The notes below the pieces were generated by a model that was given only the letters and a program-made list of their open reading frames with translations, searched no databases and was not told where the DNA came from. Of a stretch of DNA of 64,000 nucleotides, positions 48,694 to 61,620 are shown piece by piece. Origin of the DNA: Knoxdaviesia capensis. Its lineage: Eukaryota > Ascomycota > Sordariomycetes > Microascales > Gondwanamycetaceae. The stretch covers positions 527,271 to 591,270 of the forward strand of contig LNGK01000002.1 of NCBI GenBank assembly GCA_001510575.1. Direction: 5' to 3'. The position numbers were made by a program, and so were the translations under genes. The stretch's first letter is position 1, and every line of letters starts with the position of its first letter.

Positions 48694-51600
48694 TCACGGT
48701 CGCGGCTCGCCATCCGCAAGCTTCATCTGCATCAACGCATTCTGCGCCCACTCGCTCTCACTCGCCTCCTCCTCCGCCTTGCCCTGAGCGGAAGCTGCTC
48801 CCGCCGGCGCACCAGGCCCACCAGGCCCACCAGCCTGCTGCTGCTGCTCGTACGCGCGCGGCGGGCCCCACCCGGCAACACCCTCCCCGGGCATCTGCAT
48901 AAGCTGGCCCGGGACCCCGGGCGCTGGAGGACGCCCGGCCGGCACGGCGGTCTCGGCCGGGTTGACCACCTCGGGGAGGTCGGACGGCACGTACGGCTCG
49001 CGCTCGATGTCGCGGCCGAACTGCTCAAAGTCCGGCAGGTCGAAGCCGTGGCCGGCCTGGGCCTGGCCGCCGAGGAACGACTGGCCCGGGCGCGGCTGCT
49101 GCTGGCCGGGCAGGTCGCCGCCGTAGCCCGACGACGCCACGCTCTGCCGGGCATACGCCGCCTGCTGGCCGTGGTACGACACGCTGCCCGAGCGCTGCGG
49201 CGCCGGGTTGTACGTCGACGACACCGGCGCACCGCCAGCTGCAGGGTGGTACTCCTCAAGTTCCGGGATACCGGGGGCTGCCGCGTTGCGCAAACTGGCG
49301 GCGCGGCCCATGAATCCCAGGCTGCGCATACTGCCGGTCGACGTCCGGCGCAGCTCGCTGTGGTCGCCGCTGCCGGCAGCTCCGCCCGCATGTGTCGACG
49401 CTCCGCCGGCGCTCTGCGGCTCGAGAGCCCCGGCATCCATGCTACGGATGGCGTATTGTGCCACGGTCGGCATGGTGCGCTTGATCCAGCCGGCCAGGAT
49501 CCGGCCGCGCTGCTTCTCGCCGAGGCGCGACCGCGGGAAGTCTCCCCGATCGACGAACGCCACAATGTCGATAACGATTTGGTGCTCGTTAAGTATCGCG
49601 TTGACGATCACTGGGACGATCGAATCAAGGTACGGGCCGCGCGGCACTTCCACAAGCACCACGACAAGCCCTCCGGCCTGGAAGACAGCACTGTAGGAGA
49701 CGTTAGAAAAGGGCCCATCATTGGAAATTCACAGTAACAAAGGGATCAGACTTACCATCCGCCAGGCATGATGCGCCGATGGCACCGCTCGACCGAGTTC
49801 TCGATATCCATGGGGAAATGGCTAAGTCCATTGATATCGAATGTCTCGCCAATATTACCCAAGACAAACAACACCTGCATATCGACCTGCGCGCCGCCGG
49901 GCCCGATGGGCCGGCTGACGCTGTGCAGGAACCCGAGGTCGCCGGTGCGCACATACCGGATATTCGGGTCGCCGTCAACCGTGCGGCCGTTGAAGCGCTC
50001 GGCGTCAAACGCGTCCTTGGACCCGTAGAACGCCTTCACGCACGCCTCCGAGTCGACCCAAATCTCGCCGTACTCGCCGTCGTGGCACAGCAGCCGGCTC
50101 TCCGGGTTGACAATGGCAATCTGCGTCGACACCGGCACCATGCCGGAGTCCTGCACGAGCAGCGCCTTCGCATCCGACTGCGGATCGACCGGGATCACCA
50201 GGCCGCGCCGCAGCGCCCGCGTGTCCAGCCACAGCTCAATGGGCTCTATACACATGTACGACCGGGACGCGATCATCGGGTTGAGCACGTGCGAGTACAC
50301 CGTGTTGATCGCCGTGCGGTCGAGGCTCGCCGCCGCAAAGTGCAGCCGCACCTTGCGGAACACGTCCACGCGCGGCCGCCCGTCCGCCGAGATCATCATG
50401 TTCTTCAGCTCGTGCAGCGTGAACCCCTTGGCCGTCATCGCCGCCATGGCGTGGTCCAGCATCTGGGGCGTCGCGTACGTGTCCTTGATCTTGTACCGCG
50501 AGAGGCTCACAAACAACGATAACGGCTGCTGGGCAAACTCGATAGGCGACAGCAGATACGTCGGCGTGCCAATGTAGATTCCCATCAGGCACGTGTGGAT
50601 GAAGCCGAGGCCGGTCGTGCTGCGGACACACCCCAGCACCGGCCGGGAGCTCGTCATCTGGCACGTCTCTTTCTGGACCTTGCACATTCCCATGATGGTG
50701 TCGTGGCCCAGCTGCACCGCGATACGGCGCTGGTCCGGCGTCCAGTACGTCCACACAATTACCGGGTAGTCCGGCTGCAGCCACGCTGGCTCCATGGTCA
50801 GGCCGAGGTCCCGGGCACCAGTGTTCTGCTTAGGAGGCTTGGTAGTGTTGAAAATGTTGGGCACGGGGATCTTGGCCACCACCGCCGACTGCTTCAGATG
50901 GTTGGAAACCTGCTTCAGCTTGAGCAAGTGATCAACCTCCTGGTTCACAAGCACCGCACGCACGCCGTAATCGGCCACCAAATGCAGCAGGGCCGGCACG
51001 TCCTCGCTGAGCCGGTTCTGGTCGAGCGGCGCAATCGGGATGATGACCAGCCCGAGGTTGATGCAGGCGTGCACGGCAAGCACAAACTCCTCCGAATGGG
51101 TGTACATCAGGATGACATGCTCGCGAGGCCGCAGCCGCACCTTGTTCTTGAGATACATGGCCACAGCTGCCACACGCTGATCAAACTTCTTCCAAGGAAT
51201 GCCCTTGCCTTCACGGCCACGGCCATCGACCGTACAATACGCGAGTTCGTCGGGCTGGCGGGCCACCCGCCACTGGATGAGGTCGATGATGCAGTTGAAG
51301 TTGTTTAGGGGCGTGGCGGTGCGATCATCCATGACCACCTCGCGCCGGTCAATACCCGAGTACTGCTTGTCGGCCGGAATGAGCGCATCCGCCCGCGCCC
51401 GGCTGGCAATAGGCGACCAGACACCGCCGATGGGATCAACACCGATAGGGAGATTCAGCACGGCGTGCTCAACGCCAAACTTGACATGGGCACACGGCAG
51501 GTTGCCGAGGTCAAAGTCCCGGCGACAGAGCATGTTTCCAATCTCGCGGCGACCGTTGCGGACAACCCGGGGCAGCGAGTTGGGGGGAGCAATCATCACG

Positions 51601-54600
51601 CAGTACAGTCTCAGGTTGTGTTCGTGCAAGAGGATGTCCATGCACCGCTCGGCAAGTCCCTCCAGTAACGCTCTGTCCAACTGCCGCGGAGCTCCTCCTG
51701 CCGATGCCGGAGCCGTGGATGCAGCATTAGACTCCACTACCAGAATCGGCAGATGCTCTTCGTTGACGAACACGTCAAACGCCGAACAGTCAAAGGCCAG
51801 CTGCAGATTGCGCAGGATACTGACGACCAGGTGCTGAACAAAGAAATAGCGGTGCTCAGTGATTTCCCGGCCGTGCTCTTCCCACTCGACTTTCTGCCTG
51901 ATACGGTCTTCATAGAGTCCAAGAACGAAGATTTTGCCGGTAATCACACAGCCTAGAAGACCTGTGCGCAAGAACTCGGGCTCTACCGCAGTAGGAGTAG
52001 GGTCGCCGGGCTCAAACTTATACGGCTGGGCGTGAAAGATCTGCTCCGTGTGCTTGGGGAGGGCCCAGAAGCCTCCCGACAGCGAAGGCGAGTCTACCCA
52101 GATCTCGCCGATGGTATGGGGAGATGAGAGAAGGCCGGTCTCCGGGTCAACAACGGCCAACGTGGCATCGGGAATCGGGTATCCGAATGCGCCAACCCGG
52201 ACTGTGCTCGCGTCCGCCAAGTTTTCTTTCCGCGCGTCGTCGCCGATGGCCACAACCACCACCTGGTTGGACTTGAGGGCTTCGCGGTCGAGAAGCACCT
52301 CTCCGAGCTCGTTCTTAGCCCGATGCTCGGTGGGAGCTGTGCCTCCGCCGGCGAGAAGACTGCCACTAAACCCGTTCGCCGAGGCAGAGGCAATCTCCTT
52401 TTCTTTCTCCTTCTCTTTTTCCTTCTCCTTCTCCTTTTCGTCCGCCTCCGACGCCGAGTCCGATCCCAGATCCAGCTTTAGTGGCACCCCCATGCGCTCT
52501 TCGCCGCCGAGCCAGTCTCGGATGCTGATGACCATTCCTCCGTGCTCAGGCAAACACAGCATAGGGGCAACCACCTCCCGGGCACGGGGGTTTCGCAAAG
52601 GCCGCAGCCAGCGGTCGGCGAGAAGTTCGTGGAACTCGCAGTTGACAGTTAGGGAGTCGATAAGGCACAGCTTGACGCTCTGGAAGTTGGGCTCGACGCC
52701 CTTCTTGTAGTTGCGCGTGGCCATGGGGTCGGTCTGGTAGTTTCGGACGGCCCGGTTCAGTCCGGCGTAGTCGGCCACCATCAGCGTCGCCTTGTACTTG
52801 GTAATCAAGTGGGCATACAGACCCGGCACCTCGACGGCCTTGTTTTCCATCCAAACGGTGGTGTGGCCGCCATAGACAGTCAGAAGAATGCCCAAGATCA
52901 TGCCGATGCCCTGCCGGGCGTCTAGATACGAGAGAATGATTTCATGGCCGGACTTTCCATTAATAAGGCGGCCGTTCTTGTCCCGTAAGGATGAATTAAA
53001 CGTGTCACCGGGCCCATTTCCCGGCAGTGTCGAGACGATGGCACTCAGACAGGCCATTTGGTGCATGATGGTGCGGTGGCTGAGGACAACACCACGGAGG
53101 TCGCCGGTGGGAGCGCGGGAGAACTCGACGTAGGCAAGATCGGGAACCAGGAGCTCGGGGACTTCGTCCTTGCGTTTTGGATTGTAGCTGCCAAACTCGT
53201 TGGTCTTCCACCACTCAACACCTTTCGGCCATGCCAGTTTCTGCACAGTGATGTCGCGCTGGAAGGTTTTGAGGTTGCTGTCGGTGGTAAGAACAAGGTG
53301 GGCCTGCGTCGATGTGAGGATCAGGTTCAGCTTCTGGTAGTCTTGAAGATCATTAATCGGCACGGCTACCACTCCGGCAATAAAACAGCCGAGCAGGGCA
53401 ATAGCGAAGTCGATCACCTCGGTGTCACGGTAGACCAGAGCCACGCGGTCTCCCTTATAGAGAGTGCTCTTCTCGCGGATGACCTGGGCCACCTTTTCGG
53501 CTCGGGAGGCAAGCTTGTCCCAGGTGATGGTGCCGATTTCCTTGCCTTTGCTGTCGAGCACCCAGTATGCAGGCAGTTTCGAGGTGGTACGGCCGCGGTG
53601 GCGTAGCACAGAGGCAATGTTGTCGAACCGCGACATCGGCGTGTTGGGGTCTTGGGGGTCGTATATGGCAAACGGCACCTCGCGAGGCTCCAGAGGCATT
53701 TGGTATTCCAGCGCTTCGGGGGGAGGCATATCGTTCCCGGAGAGCATGGGCGGGGCCATGGCGGCGGTCGGGGAGAAGGCCTCGTTGGCCGAGTATCGCT
53801 GGTACTCGTCGAGTTGGGCGGGATCATAGGGAGGGCCCTGCTGCCCAGCGAAATCGGAGAAGTAGCCATGCGTATCAACCATAGTACCAGCGCGACTGTC
53901 ATACTGGTGCTGCTGGTTAGTGTTGGAGTTGGTGTCGATGTAGTTGCCGTGCTGCTCCGGGTTGAAGGCGTAATTAACGGCCGACGCCATGGTCTCGGTT
54001 CTAGCAGAGGGGTCTATGGGTGGCCCTAGGCCGGGGCTGGGGCCGGGTTGTGCCGGGCCGGAACCAAAGAAGAGGGAATCGGTCCGCCCAGGCCGTGATT
54101 GTGAGGCAGGACGGCGGGCATCAGCAAGAGATGAGCCCCCGGGCTGGAGGAATGTGGCTATAGGAGGCCGGTTTTGGAAGAAAGCATCCTGCTGTTGTGA
54201 CGGCGGCCGTTGTAGTTGCTGGGGATTGCCGTACGCACCAGGACCGCCGGACTGCGGCTCCGATGGGCTGTTGTAAGAAGAGAGGGGCCGAGCGGTTGTT
54301 GACGAGGCAGAAGTGGGGGGGTTGTTGTATGGGGCGGTCGGATTGGATGACGGAGGGCCATCGCTGGAGGCATTTCCCGGGCTATCGGGGGCGTGAATGC
54401 GCAGAGTTGTTTTCCGCTCGGGAGATACGGGCGAGCCGGAGTCCGGAACGGAGCCGAGATAGTGGGAGAAGAGCTGGGTACGGCGTTTCTGGTATCTGAA
54501 CAAGGAGGAAGAGAGGGGACTGTGTTAGTTACGTGATATGTGAAGGAGACGAGAGGCTTGGTGTTTGGTATTTACGAACCCTTTTTGAGTAATGTCGCCC

Positions 54601-54991
54601 TCCTACAAGAAGTCGGTTAGCAAGTTGGCTCTGGGAGTCTATCAGGTGAAGCTGAGCTACTGGCCCGTGTGCAGGACAGCGGCGGCAGGGATGCAAGAGA
54701 AGCGGCGCTGGACATGGCACCGGAGACAATTGAAAATAAAAACATGAAGGTAGGGCGTGCAGCAGCACAGATACGAGGTCTTAAGAGCTTCTACTATGTT
54801 GTTCTAGTGTGCAGAAGCAGCTGGGAGAGACAGGACGGGTGAAATTGCACTGGCGACTTCGGTGGTGAGGAGAGGATCGGCCAGAGCCAGGATTAACGTC
54901 ATGGACCCCCCATTTCTCGATATTTGCGTACCTCAAGCTCTCGTTCTAAATCGGCCAGCTTTAGCTGGAGTTCAGGGTGAACGTCGGACAT
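48694..54991 (-). CDS. cps1: Cps1/DIP2-like tandem adenylation-domain protein
   Basis: Exons 54991-54932, 54602-54580, 54495-49756 and 49690-48694 join in frame to 1,939 residues. The first two short exons encode a DMAP1-binding-like start, LKLADLERELEEGDITQKGYQKRR. A Ser/Pro/Gln-rich linker follows to about 300, then two AMP-binding (acyl-CoA-synthetase-like) domains at about 310-1000 and 1085-1640. The second keeps the A7 motif YVRTGDLGF; the first has LRTGLLG, which lacks the Asp, as in animal DIP2. The final exon carries VEVPRGPYLDSIVPVIVNAIL and GRILAGWI, then a Gly/Gln/Ser-rich tail. In Cochliobolus and other pathogens CPS1 is linked to virulence, and DIP2 proteins affect lipid metabolism. 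The reaction here is not known. An eight-fold Glu-Lys repeat sits near residue 715 in the first domain. Confidence 0.92.
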
Positions 54992-57853
54992 GATAAAAAG
55001 CGCGGTATATGACGAGGTGGGAAATTATATATACAGGAGGATTATATGGAGATATTGAGAATTAAGACCCCCCCAAGAAAGATGGAGGTTGAGGGGGGCG
55101 GACGAAAGACCAAAAAAAGCACACACCCACACACAACCACAATCCACAAGTGGAATGATTGGGAGGGGGGTTACTTGGTAACAAGAAGAAGAAGCGAGAG
55201 AAAGAGACGGAAAATAAGAATGAAGCCGAAAAAAGAGGCTGGATATGAGGGAAAAGGGGATATCACGAAGATTCTGAGCAGGCTGGAGAAAAGAAGGAGA
55301 GAAATCCCAGATAAACTCGTGATTACATGTGGATGCTCGTATTCAGACAAATACGGCAGGAACAGAGAAGGGAAATTCTTTGGAGGAGCAAACGAGAGAG
55401 CAGCGGGAAGGTGCGAAGGGATCGGTGTTGCCAATCTTGAAATTACGTCGCTTGCGCTTTAGCCGGAAAATAGCCGGCGCATATTTTCGAACGGGAACAG
55501 AAGGATTTCTACGGGCTGTTGTTGCTTGACCGACTTGATGCACAGGTTGTTTAATATGGTGGTGAGACGGCGAGGCGAGTGATATCCTTTTCATTTCTGG
55601 TTCTTGATCTCGGCTGATATTCAGCAAAAGGAATGTTGTTGACGCCGAATGTCTGGGGCTTTTCTTCGTTGCTCGATCTCGATCTGCTTCCCTGAGTGCA
55701 GCTTTGACCTCTGGTCCGTCTTAGGTTCACCGCCCTACTGAATTCTGCCGCTCCACAGCCCTTAGTCATACAGAGCCGACTTTTTGGGAGAGTATTTCTT
55801 GCAGCATCCAGGGCGCACGAAAAACTTTTCCCTTCCCAAATATTTTCTGTTCTTCCACGCATCACAATTTTTTTTTTCTCTCTCCTTTCGCATCGTCATG
55901 GTGGCGGGCGTACACACGCCATCTCCCGCAGATGCATTGGTGATGATTGGACCGCGTCGAACTCGTCGTTAAGAAAGACTTACGCGTTCTTTTGGCCCTT
56001 CGCTTGATATAGGGGGCTCGCTCCGCCGGCACCAGCGCGTTTGCGTCTGCGGTTTGAATATGGCGCTCGCCGATGGACGATAACTTGTGTGGTGCCTCAA
56101 AGCACTGACTGGACTGGTCTGTGTACGCGGCATCACAAGAAAATAAAAAGGCAAAAGCAACAATGCAAGGTTTGTGCTTCCTTCCTCCTGTCTCCTAGAC
56201 ACCCTTCAGCCCCCTATTATCATGATGAGATACACATTTTTCACAGACCTGTTCTGAACACCCAGTGTGGATACCGATGTTTTTCTTCTGATTTGGTTCT
56301 TTTTGTCTCTCCCCGTTTGCACACATTCGTTTTGAAGTGACTTGTTTCTAACCGAGGCTTCTCCTTCTCAGGGTTTCTTTTCGCGATCACCAAGGACTAT
56401 TGCGTGGCGCATGCTGTTTTATGGCTGAACGGCAGGCTCGACACGTATATTCTCGGCTTCTAGGACTAACCGTAGACACACTTCGCTGGGCGTATTCGCA
56501 GGAACTGAAAGAGAGCGAAGGAAGGCCGGAACCTTGGGCGCCGAGCAGAGGCAACACAGACATGTAACTGCCCAACTAGGTGGCCGTTTGTGTTCAGTGT
56601 GTTTTGGAACTGGGACGTGCAACCCACCATGTCCTATGCACGACCACAGCGGCCTGTTTTGCGCCCTCGCTCAATTCTCCGGGTCGGAGGCGTCGTGTGG
56701 TCCTGATTGTCTTTCTGCCAGGACAGCCCGGCCACTCCGGGCCTCCCCGCAAAAGATGACAACAGCGCGCCCCGCCAGAACGTAACACAACAGGGACATC
56801 CAGTCAGAGTCCTTTCGCTTGTAGACCACCGTAGAATGCAGTGTATGTGCCGAGTCGAGCCTCTAGAGCTGTTTCGAGTCTTGCAACAGCTTCCAGTCCC
56901 GGTCCTCGCAAGGCCGATTGGTCGGCGTGTTGGAAGCTCGGTCGGCGATACAGACGCTCACACAAACAGACCTCACAGGGCGTGGTGGGTCGGTACTCTG
57001 CAGGCTGGGACGTGGACTACTGGGCGAAAAGATGCCGTAGAATGCAGGTTTGGGGGGAAGTGGACACGACAGGGTTGGACTGGGTAACGACGGGAGGAGA
57101 ACACGACAGCTCGCTTTTGATCTGTGTCGGCCTTTCCGATATGACGGGTCGACGATGCAGAGGTGTCGACTGGACAGACAGAGCCGGCTTTTTTTATTGT
57201 TTATTTTTATATACCCTCGCGGACACGAGAGCTGAGGTTTGTAGGTAGTATCGGCCTGTAAGAGAAATCGCCCGGGGGTTCCACCCGGCGAGCTGCAGGT
57301 GAGTGAGCCGACCAGCAAAGGCCACCGCAAAAAGGAAGAAACAAAATACTGTACATGCACACACACACCTACTTCGGCTTCCTCGTGCATCCACCAGCGA
57401 GACGAACCGCCCGGGTTTCTGGTACTCCATTCACAACCTTGTCGTGTCCTGGCGACGAGAACGGGGCTGGCGGGCTGACACCTACGGCCTCACTCACTGT
57501 GATCCTCACTCGTGATGGTCGCGTAGTTCATGCCTAGTCGATCATTCTTCAGCAGCGGCCAGCGCTTTCTCTCACACACCGCTCAGATGCATATCATATC
57601 AGTTATATATAACCATTTTTGGATATATCCACACACGAGCAGGGAGCAGCTAACGGGCTGTCAACCACCCACCCAGGCGACACTAGAAGGCTCCTCTTCC
57701 CGCAGGTTTGAGCCGCCTTGCCCGCCCAAGCTTGGGCCGTGGGCTGGCCCTGGAGGGGTTTGCTTTTCTAGCGGATTGCTGTGGCCTTGTTCCAGCCTTC
57801 GAGAAGAACTGCAGGACGGGCGGACGCCTGTGGCGGAACCAGAACTCTTCCCC

Positions 57854-57891
57854 NNNNNNNNNNNNNNNNNNNNNNNNNNNNNNNNNNNNNN
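57854..57891. other. Assembly gap (38 N)
   Basis: The gap is flanked by CCCC on the left and CCCCC on the right, so it probably hides a C-homopolymer. Frames running through it are unreliable. Confidence 0.98.
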
Positions 57892-58156
57892 CCCCCAGAA
57901 ACTGTCGGTGGGTGGCACATGAGGTTTCTGGAAGCTGGTAGGGCACGGCGAAGGCGCGCGCCTTCGGAGCGGTGGTGGATTGGGAGGGCGGAACTCGCCG
58001 GAAAGAGTTTGCTTCTGGCAGCTGGCCAACAGCCGGAGAGACGACCCAAAGAACGACGAAGATCTGGGTCGTAATGATTACTGTTTTTTCTTCATTCCCT
58101 CTGTACGTGTCTTCCATGATCGTCCACCCGCCGCCTGCAGAGAGGGGGCAGAGACG

Positions 58157-58164
58157 TATATAAA
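58157..58164 (+). promoter_or_regulatory. TATA-like element upstream of pde1
   Basis: TATATAAA lies 1,067 bases before the pde1 ATG. If it is used, the mRNA has a long leader that is CT-rich and contains several upstream ATGs, unless introns remove part of it. Confidence 0.35.
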
Positions 58165-58635
58165 GCGCTGGCATGCCCGCTCGGATTTCCAGGCTCGATC
58201 CCCGGCGTTGACGAGATCTGCAACCCTCGAGCCGCAATTGCAACTGTGTGAGTGTCTCCTTATCTCTTCCTCGGCACATCGACCTCCCGTCAAGCTCCAT
58301 CGCAAGTCTCTCCTGTCTCTCCAGCTTTTGGCCCCCCACGTTGAAAGAGTGTGTGTTGGTCGGAACATAAATACACTGCCATCCCTGGTCTCTCTCTCTC
58401 TCTCATTCTCGATCGATCGATATCTTGGGATCTGTCGCATTTCATTTTTTTATCCAAGAAAAACACAAAGAGTCAGCTTAAAGACACTCGAACCAGAAAA
58501 CACACACACACACACACCGTCGACCAGTTCGTGGTTCCGCACAGGCACTGCGCCGATTTCTTGGCACCTGGATTCTGGAGTTCGACGTTGCATGGCAGAA
58601 GAGCCAGACTCTGCTCTGCGTCCTGTGGTGACTCT

Positions 58636-58712
58636 TTTCTTTCTTTCTTTCTTCTTCTTCTTCTTCTTCTTCTTCTTCTTCTTCTTCTTCTTCTTTTCTC
58701 TCTCTCTCTCTC
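58636..58712 (+). repeat. (TTC)n and (CT)n pyrimidine tract
   Basis: About fifteen TTC triplets are followed by a CT run. It lies in the probable pde1 leader or promoter. Confidence 0.9.
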
Positions 58713-59230
58713 GTTTCTAAACCATCAACACGGCCAAGTTCCTCATCAAGCAAAAGAAGCCCCAAAGCTACTTCCACTTGTCACCGCCTGCCAACCCCCC
58801 GACGCCGACGCCCGCAGCTGTTGCCACCTGACAACGTTCCATCCCTAACCCGAGTTTTTTTCGGCCTCTCCAACATCGTCGCCGCCTCACTAAATTCTTG
58901 GAAGTTGTGCCACTTTTCAAGTCAACCGACTTATTTTATTCTCTGGACTATTCGTCCCCGGCATTTTTATTTTTGTTTTTGTTTTCTAGGCATCTTTCCT
59001 GTCTTCTTCTCGTTTTATCTCGCCGTTCTTGTGCATCCTTTTGCTCTATTCATCTTCTTCTTTCCTCCCCTCCCCCTTCGATCTCGCTCGAATCTTCTCT
59101 TCCATACATACCCTGGCTTGTTATTGTTAGACCAGCTTGACGCAGAAACCCTGCACTTGTCTTTCGATATCTCCCCGATTGTGAAATCTGCCTGTCTCAG
59201 CCCCGTCAGCGACCTTGTCCGTAACACTCA

Positions 59231-60022
59231 ATGGCCGAGCGAGCGTCAGGTGCAGCGCCTGCGCTGCAGGTCATTGTGCTGGTGAGTCGCAGTCCACCCT
59301 GATAGTGGAGATGGATAGAGTGAGAAATGGAGAAAGAGAGAGAGAGAGAGAGAGCTGATTGCCTGTGGAACCCGCTGACTGAACCTTATCGCTATCGTCT
59401 ACAGGGAAGCGGCGGCGGCCCCGTTGAACACAACACCACCGCCTTCCTCGTCCGCTCGACAGCCACCGGCTGGAAGAAAGGCTCGGTGCTGGCCGTCGAC
59501 GCCGGCGTGCACCTCGGCGCCATTGCGCGCATCCTCGACTCGACCCAGCCGGCCGCCCTCGGCTCCGACATCCCGGTTCCCCACACGCTAACGGACGGCC
59601 CGTTCGCGGGGCTCGAGGTCGAGAACAAGGCGTCCGTCGCCAACGCCGCATACATCACCCGAAGCCTGATCGACACCTACCTGATCACCCACCCGCACCT
59701 CGACCACATCAGCGGCTTCGTCATCAACACCGCCGGCCTGCCCGGCACACGGCCGAAACGGCTGGCCGGCCTGCCCAGCACCATCGCCGCGTTCAAGAAC
59801 CACATCTTCAACAACGTCATCTGGCCGAACCTGTCCGACGAGAACAACGGCGCCGGCCTGGTGACCTACATGCGGCTGGTGGAGGGCGGGAGCCCCGCTA
59901 TTGGCGACGGCGACGGCAAGGGGTACCTCGAGCTCACCGACGGCCTGGCGGTGAAGATCCTCAGCGTCTCGCACGGCCATTGCATAGAGCGCCATAGCCA
60001 CCGCGGCTCGCAGAGCAGCCAG

Positions 60023-60057
<35 letters not shown>

Positions 60058-61099
60058 CGGCGGGGGGAGCGGGCGCCACGGCAGCATCGACTCGACATCA
60101 TCGCGCACCTTCTACCAGGGCCCCGGAACCGGTGGCGGCGGCAGCCTGTCGGCGACGGGGTCGCGTGCGCCACCCAGCCTGCTCTCGCAAGCCGCGCTGG
60201 GCGGCGGCGGCGGCGGCGACCTGCGCGAGCGCATCTGCGTGTACGACAGCAGCGCCTACTTCATCCGCGACATGGCCACGCACCGCGAGGTGCTGATCTT
60301 CGGCGACGTCGAGCCCGACAGCATCTCGCTGTCGCCGCGCAACTACCAGGTGTGGGCCGAGGCCGCGCCGCTGGTGGCCGCCGGCCGGCTGGCCGCCATC
60401 TTCATCGAGTGCAGCTACGACAACTCGCAGGCGAACGACCGGCTGTTTGGCCACCTCAAGCCGTCGCTGCTGTTCGAGGAGATGCGCAACCTCGCCATGG
60501 AGGTGATTGCCGTGCGCCACAACGCCAATGCGCTGGCGGCCGCGACCGCCGGCCCGAACAGCCTGCAGGCCACCGTGGAGCGCAAGCGCAAGCGCCGCGA
60601 CACGGTGCTGGCGGACGTGGGCGGCGGCGGCGGCTGCGGCGGCGGCGGCAGCGACGAGCCGATGGGCAACAGCAACCTGCGGATGCCGCGATCGGCGCCG
60701 CGCTACCACGACGAGCCGGTCAGTCCCAAGTCGGCGCACACGGTGCCGCTCGGCCCGCCGGCGCTCGGCGTGTCGGTGCCGCTGCTCCCACCGCCGGCGC
60801 ACCACACCGTGTCGCACACCCCGCAGCTCGCGACGCCGGCGGCCGAGCTTACGCTGCAGGACATCGAGGCGCAACAGGCCGCGGCGGCCGCAGCAGCAGC
60901 AGCGGCCACGGTGGCGGTGTCGGAGATAACGCGCCCGCTGGCGGGCGTCAAGGTGGTGATCATACACATGAAGGAGCGGCTGTTCGACGGGCCCGACCTC
61001 GGCCGGGTGATTCTGGACGAGCTGGCGGAGCTGGAGGCCGAGGCGCAGCTGGGGTGTGAGTTTATCACGTCCTTCTCGGGGCAGAGCTTGCACCTGTAG
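59231..61099 (+). CDS. pde1: Low-affinity cAMP phosphodiesterase, class II
   Basis: Exons 59231-59281 and 59405-61099 encode 581 residues; the 123-base intron is GTGAGT...CTACAG. The joined N terminus reads LQVIVLGSGGGPVEHNTTAFLV, the class II cAMP phosphodiesterase start. The metallo-beta-lactamase-like metal site HPHLDH lies at 113-118, followed by SGFVINTAG. VSHGH, VYDSSAYFIRD, LIFGDVEPDSIS and IFIECSYDNSQANDRLFGHL complete the family pattern. The enzyme hydrolyses cAMP to AMP and dampens PKA signalling. Two low-complexity insertions stand out: a Gly/Ser loop after about residue 205 with fourteen consecutive Gly, and a Gly/Pro/Ala-rich region with basic RKRKRR between about 400 and 515. 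Yeast Pde1 is only about 370 residues, so most of the extra length is these inserts. The C terminus ends FITSFSGQSLHL. Confidence 0.93.
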
Positions 61100-61620
61100 C
61101 CGGTGGTTGTGGGGGAGTATGTGTGTGTGTGTGTGTTTCGTGGTTATGCGTGGTTCTGCTTTTTCTTTGGTGTTACTGGTGATTTTGATTGCTGTTTCTC
61201 GGCGGACTTTTGGCTTACGGTTCAGGAAACGGGCGCGGTTTCGGAACGGGACATGATTTGACTTGGGACGGGGGTTTTTATGCGGCGTTTTTTTGTCGTT
61301 GCGTTTCTTTCACTTATCCTCCCTTGTTGTGTTGTCACGGCATAGATATACCTGAGGGCTACATACTCCCGTTGGTTTTTTTTTTTTTTTTCCGTTTCGT
61401 GTTAAGTTACGACCTGGGTTTTCCTGCTTATTCTTCTATGATATCTGAAGTCGGCTTATTTGTGTGCTTTTGTATACTTCTTCGAGGGGATAGAGACCCT
61501 GGATGTGGCGTGGTGTGTGTGTGTGTGTGCACTGTATTTATTCCCTTAGCCGTCTAACGTGCTTGTCTACTGGTTGCGATTTCTCTAACATCGATACATG
61601 TTTCACGCAATCCGCCTGCT
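61100..61620. other. Convergent 3' intergenic region
   Basis: This holds the 3' ends of pde1 and the flavin-reductase-like gene. It is T/G-rich with a GT run at 61120-61136, a T-homopolymer at 61377-61391 and a second GT run at 61515-61530. No gene is seen. Confidence 0.5.

Larger units (their letters stand above)
54992..59230. other. Divergent region with long pde1 leader
   Basis: About 4.2 kb separates the cps1 and pde1 starts. The cps1 promoter side is A/G-rich (55020-55300). Positions 55300-58000 hold only short overlapping frames and an assembly gap. From 58157 a TATATAAA box begins what looks like a 1-kb CT-rich pde1 leader. No protein-coding gene is supported. Confidence 0.45.

Noticed and set aside
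60098..61093. 331-codon minus-strand frame
   Set aside because: Shadow of the pde1 exon with Arg/His-rich low-complexity content.
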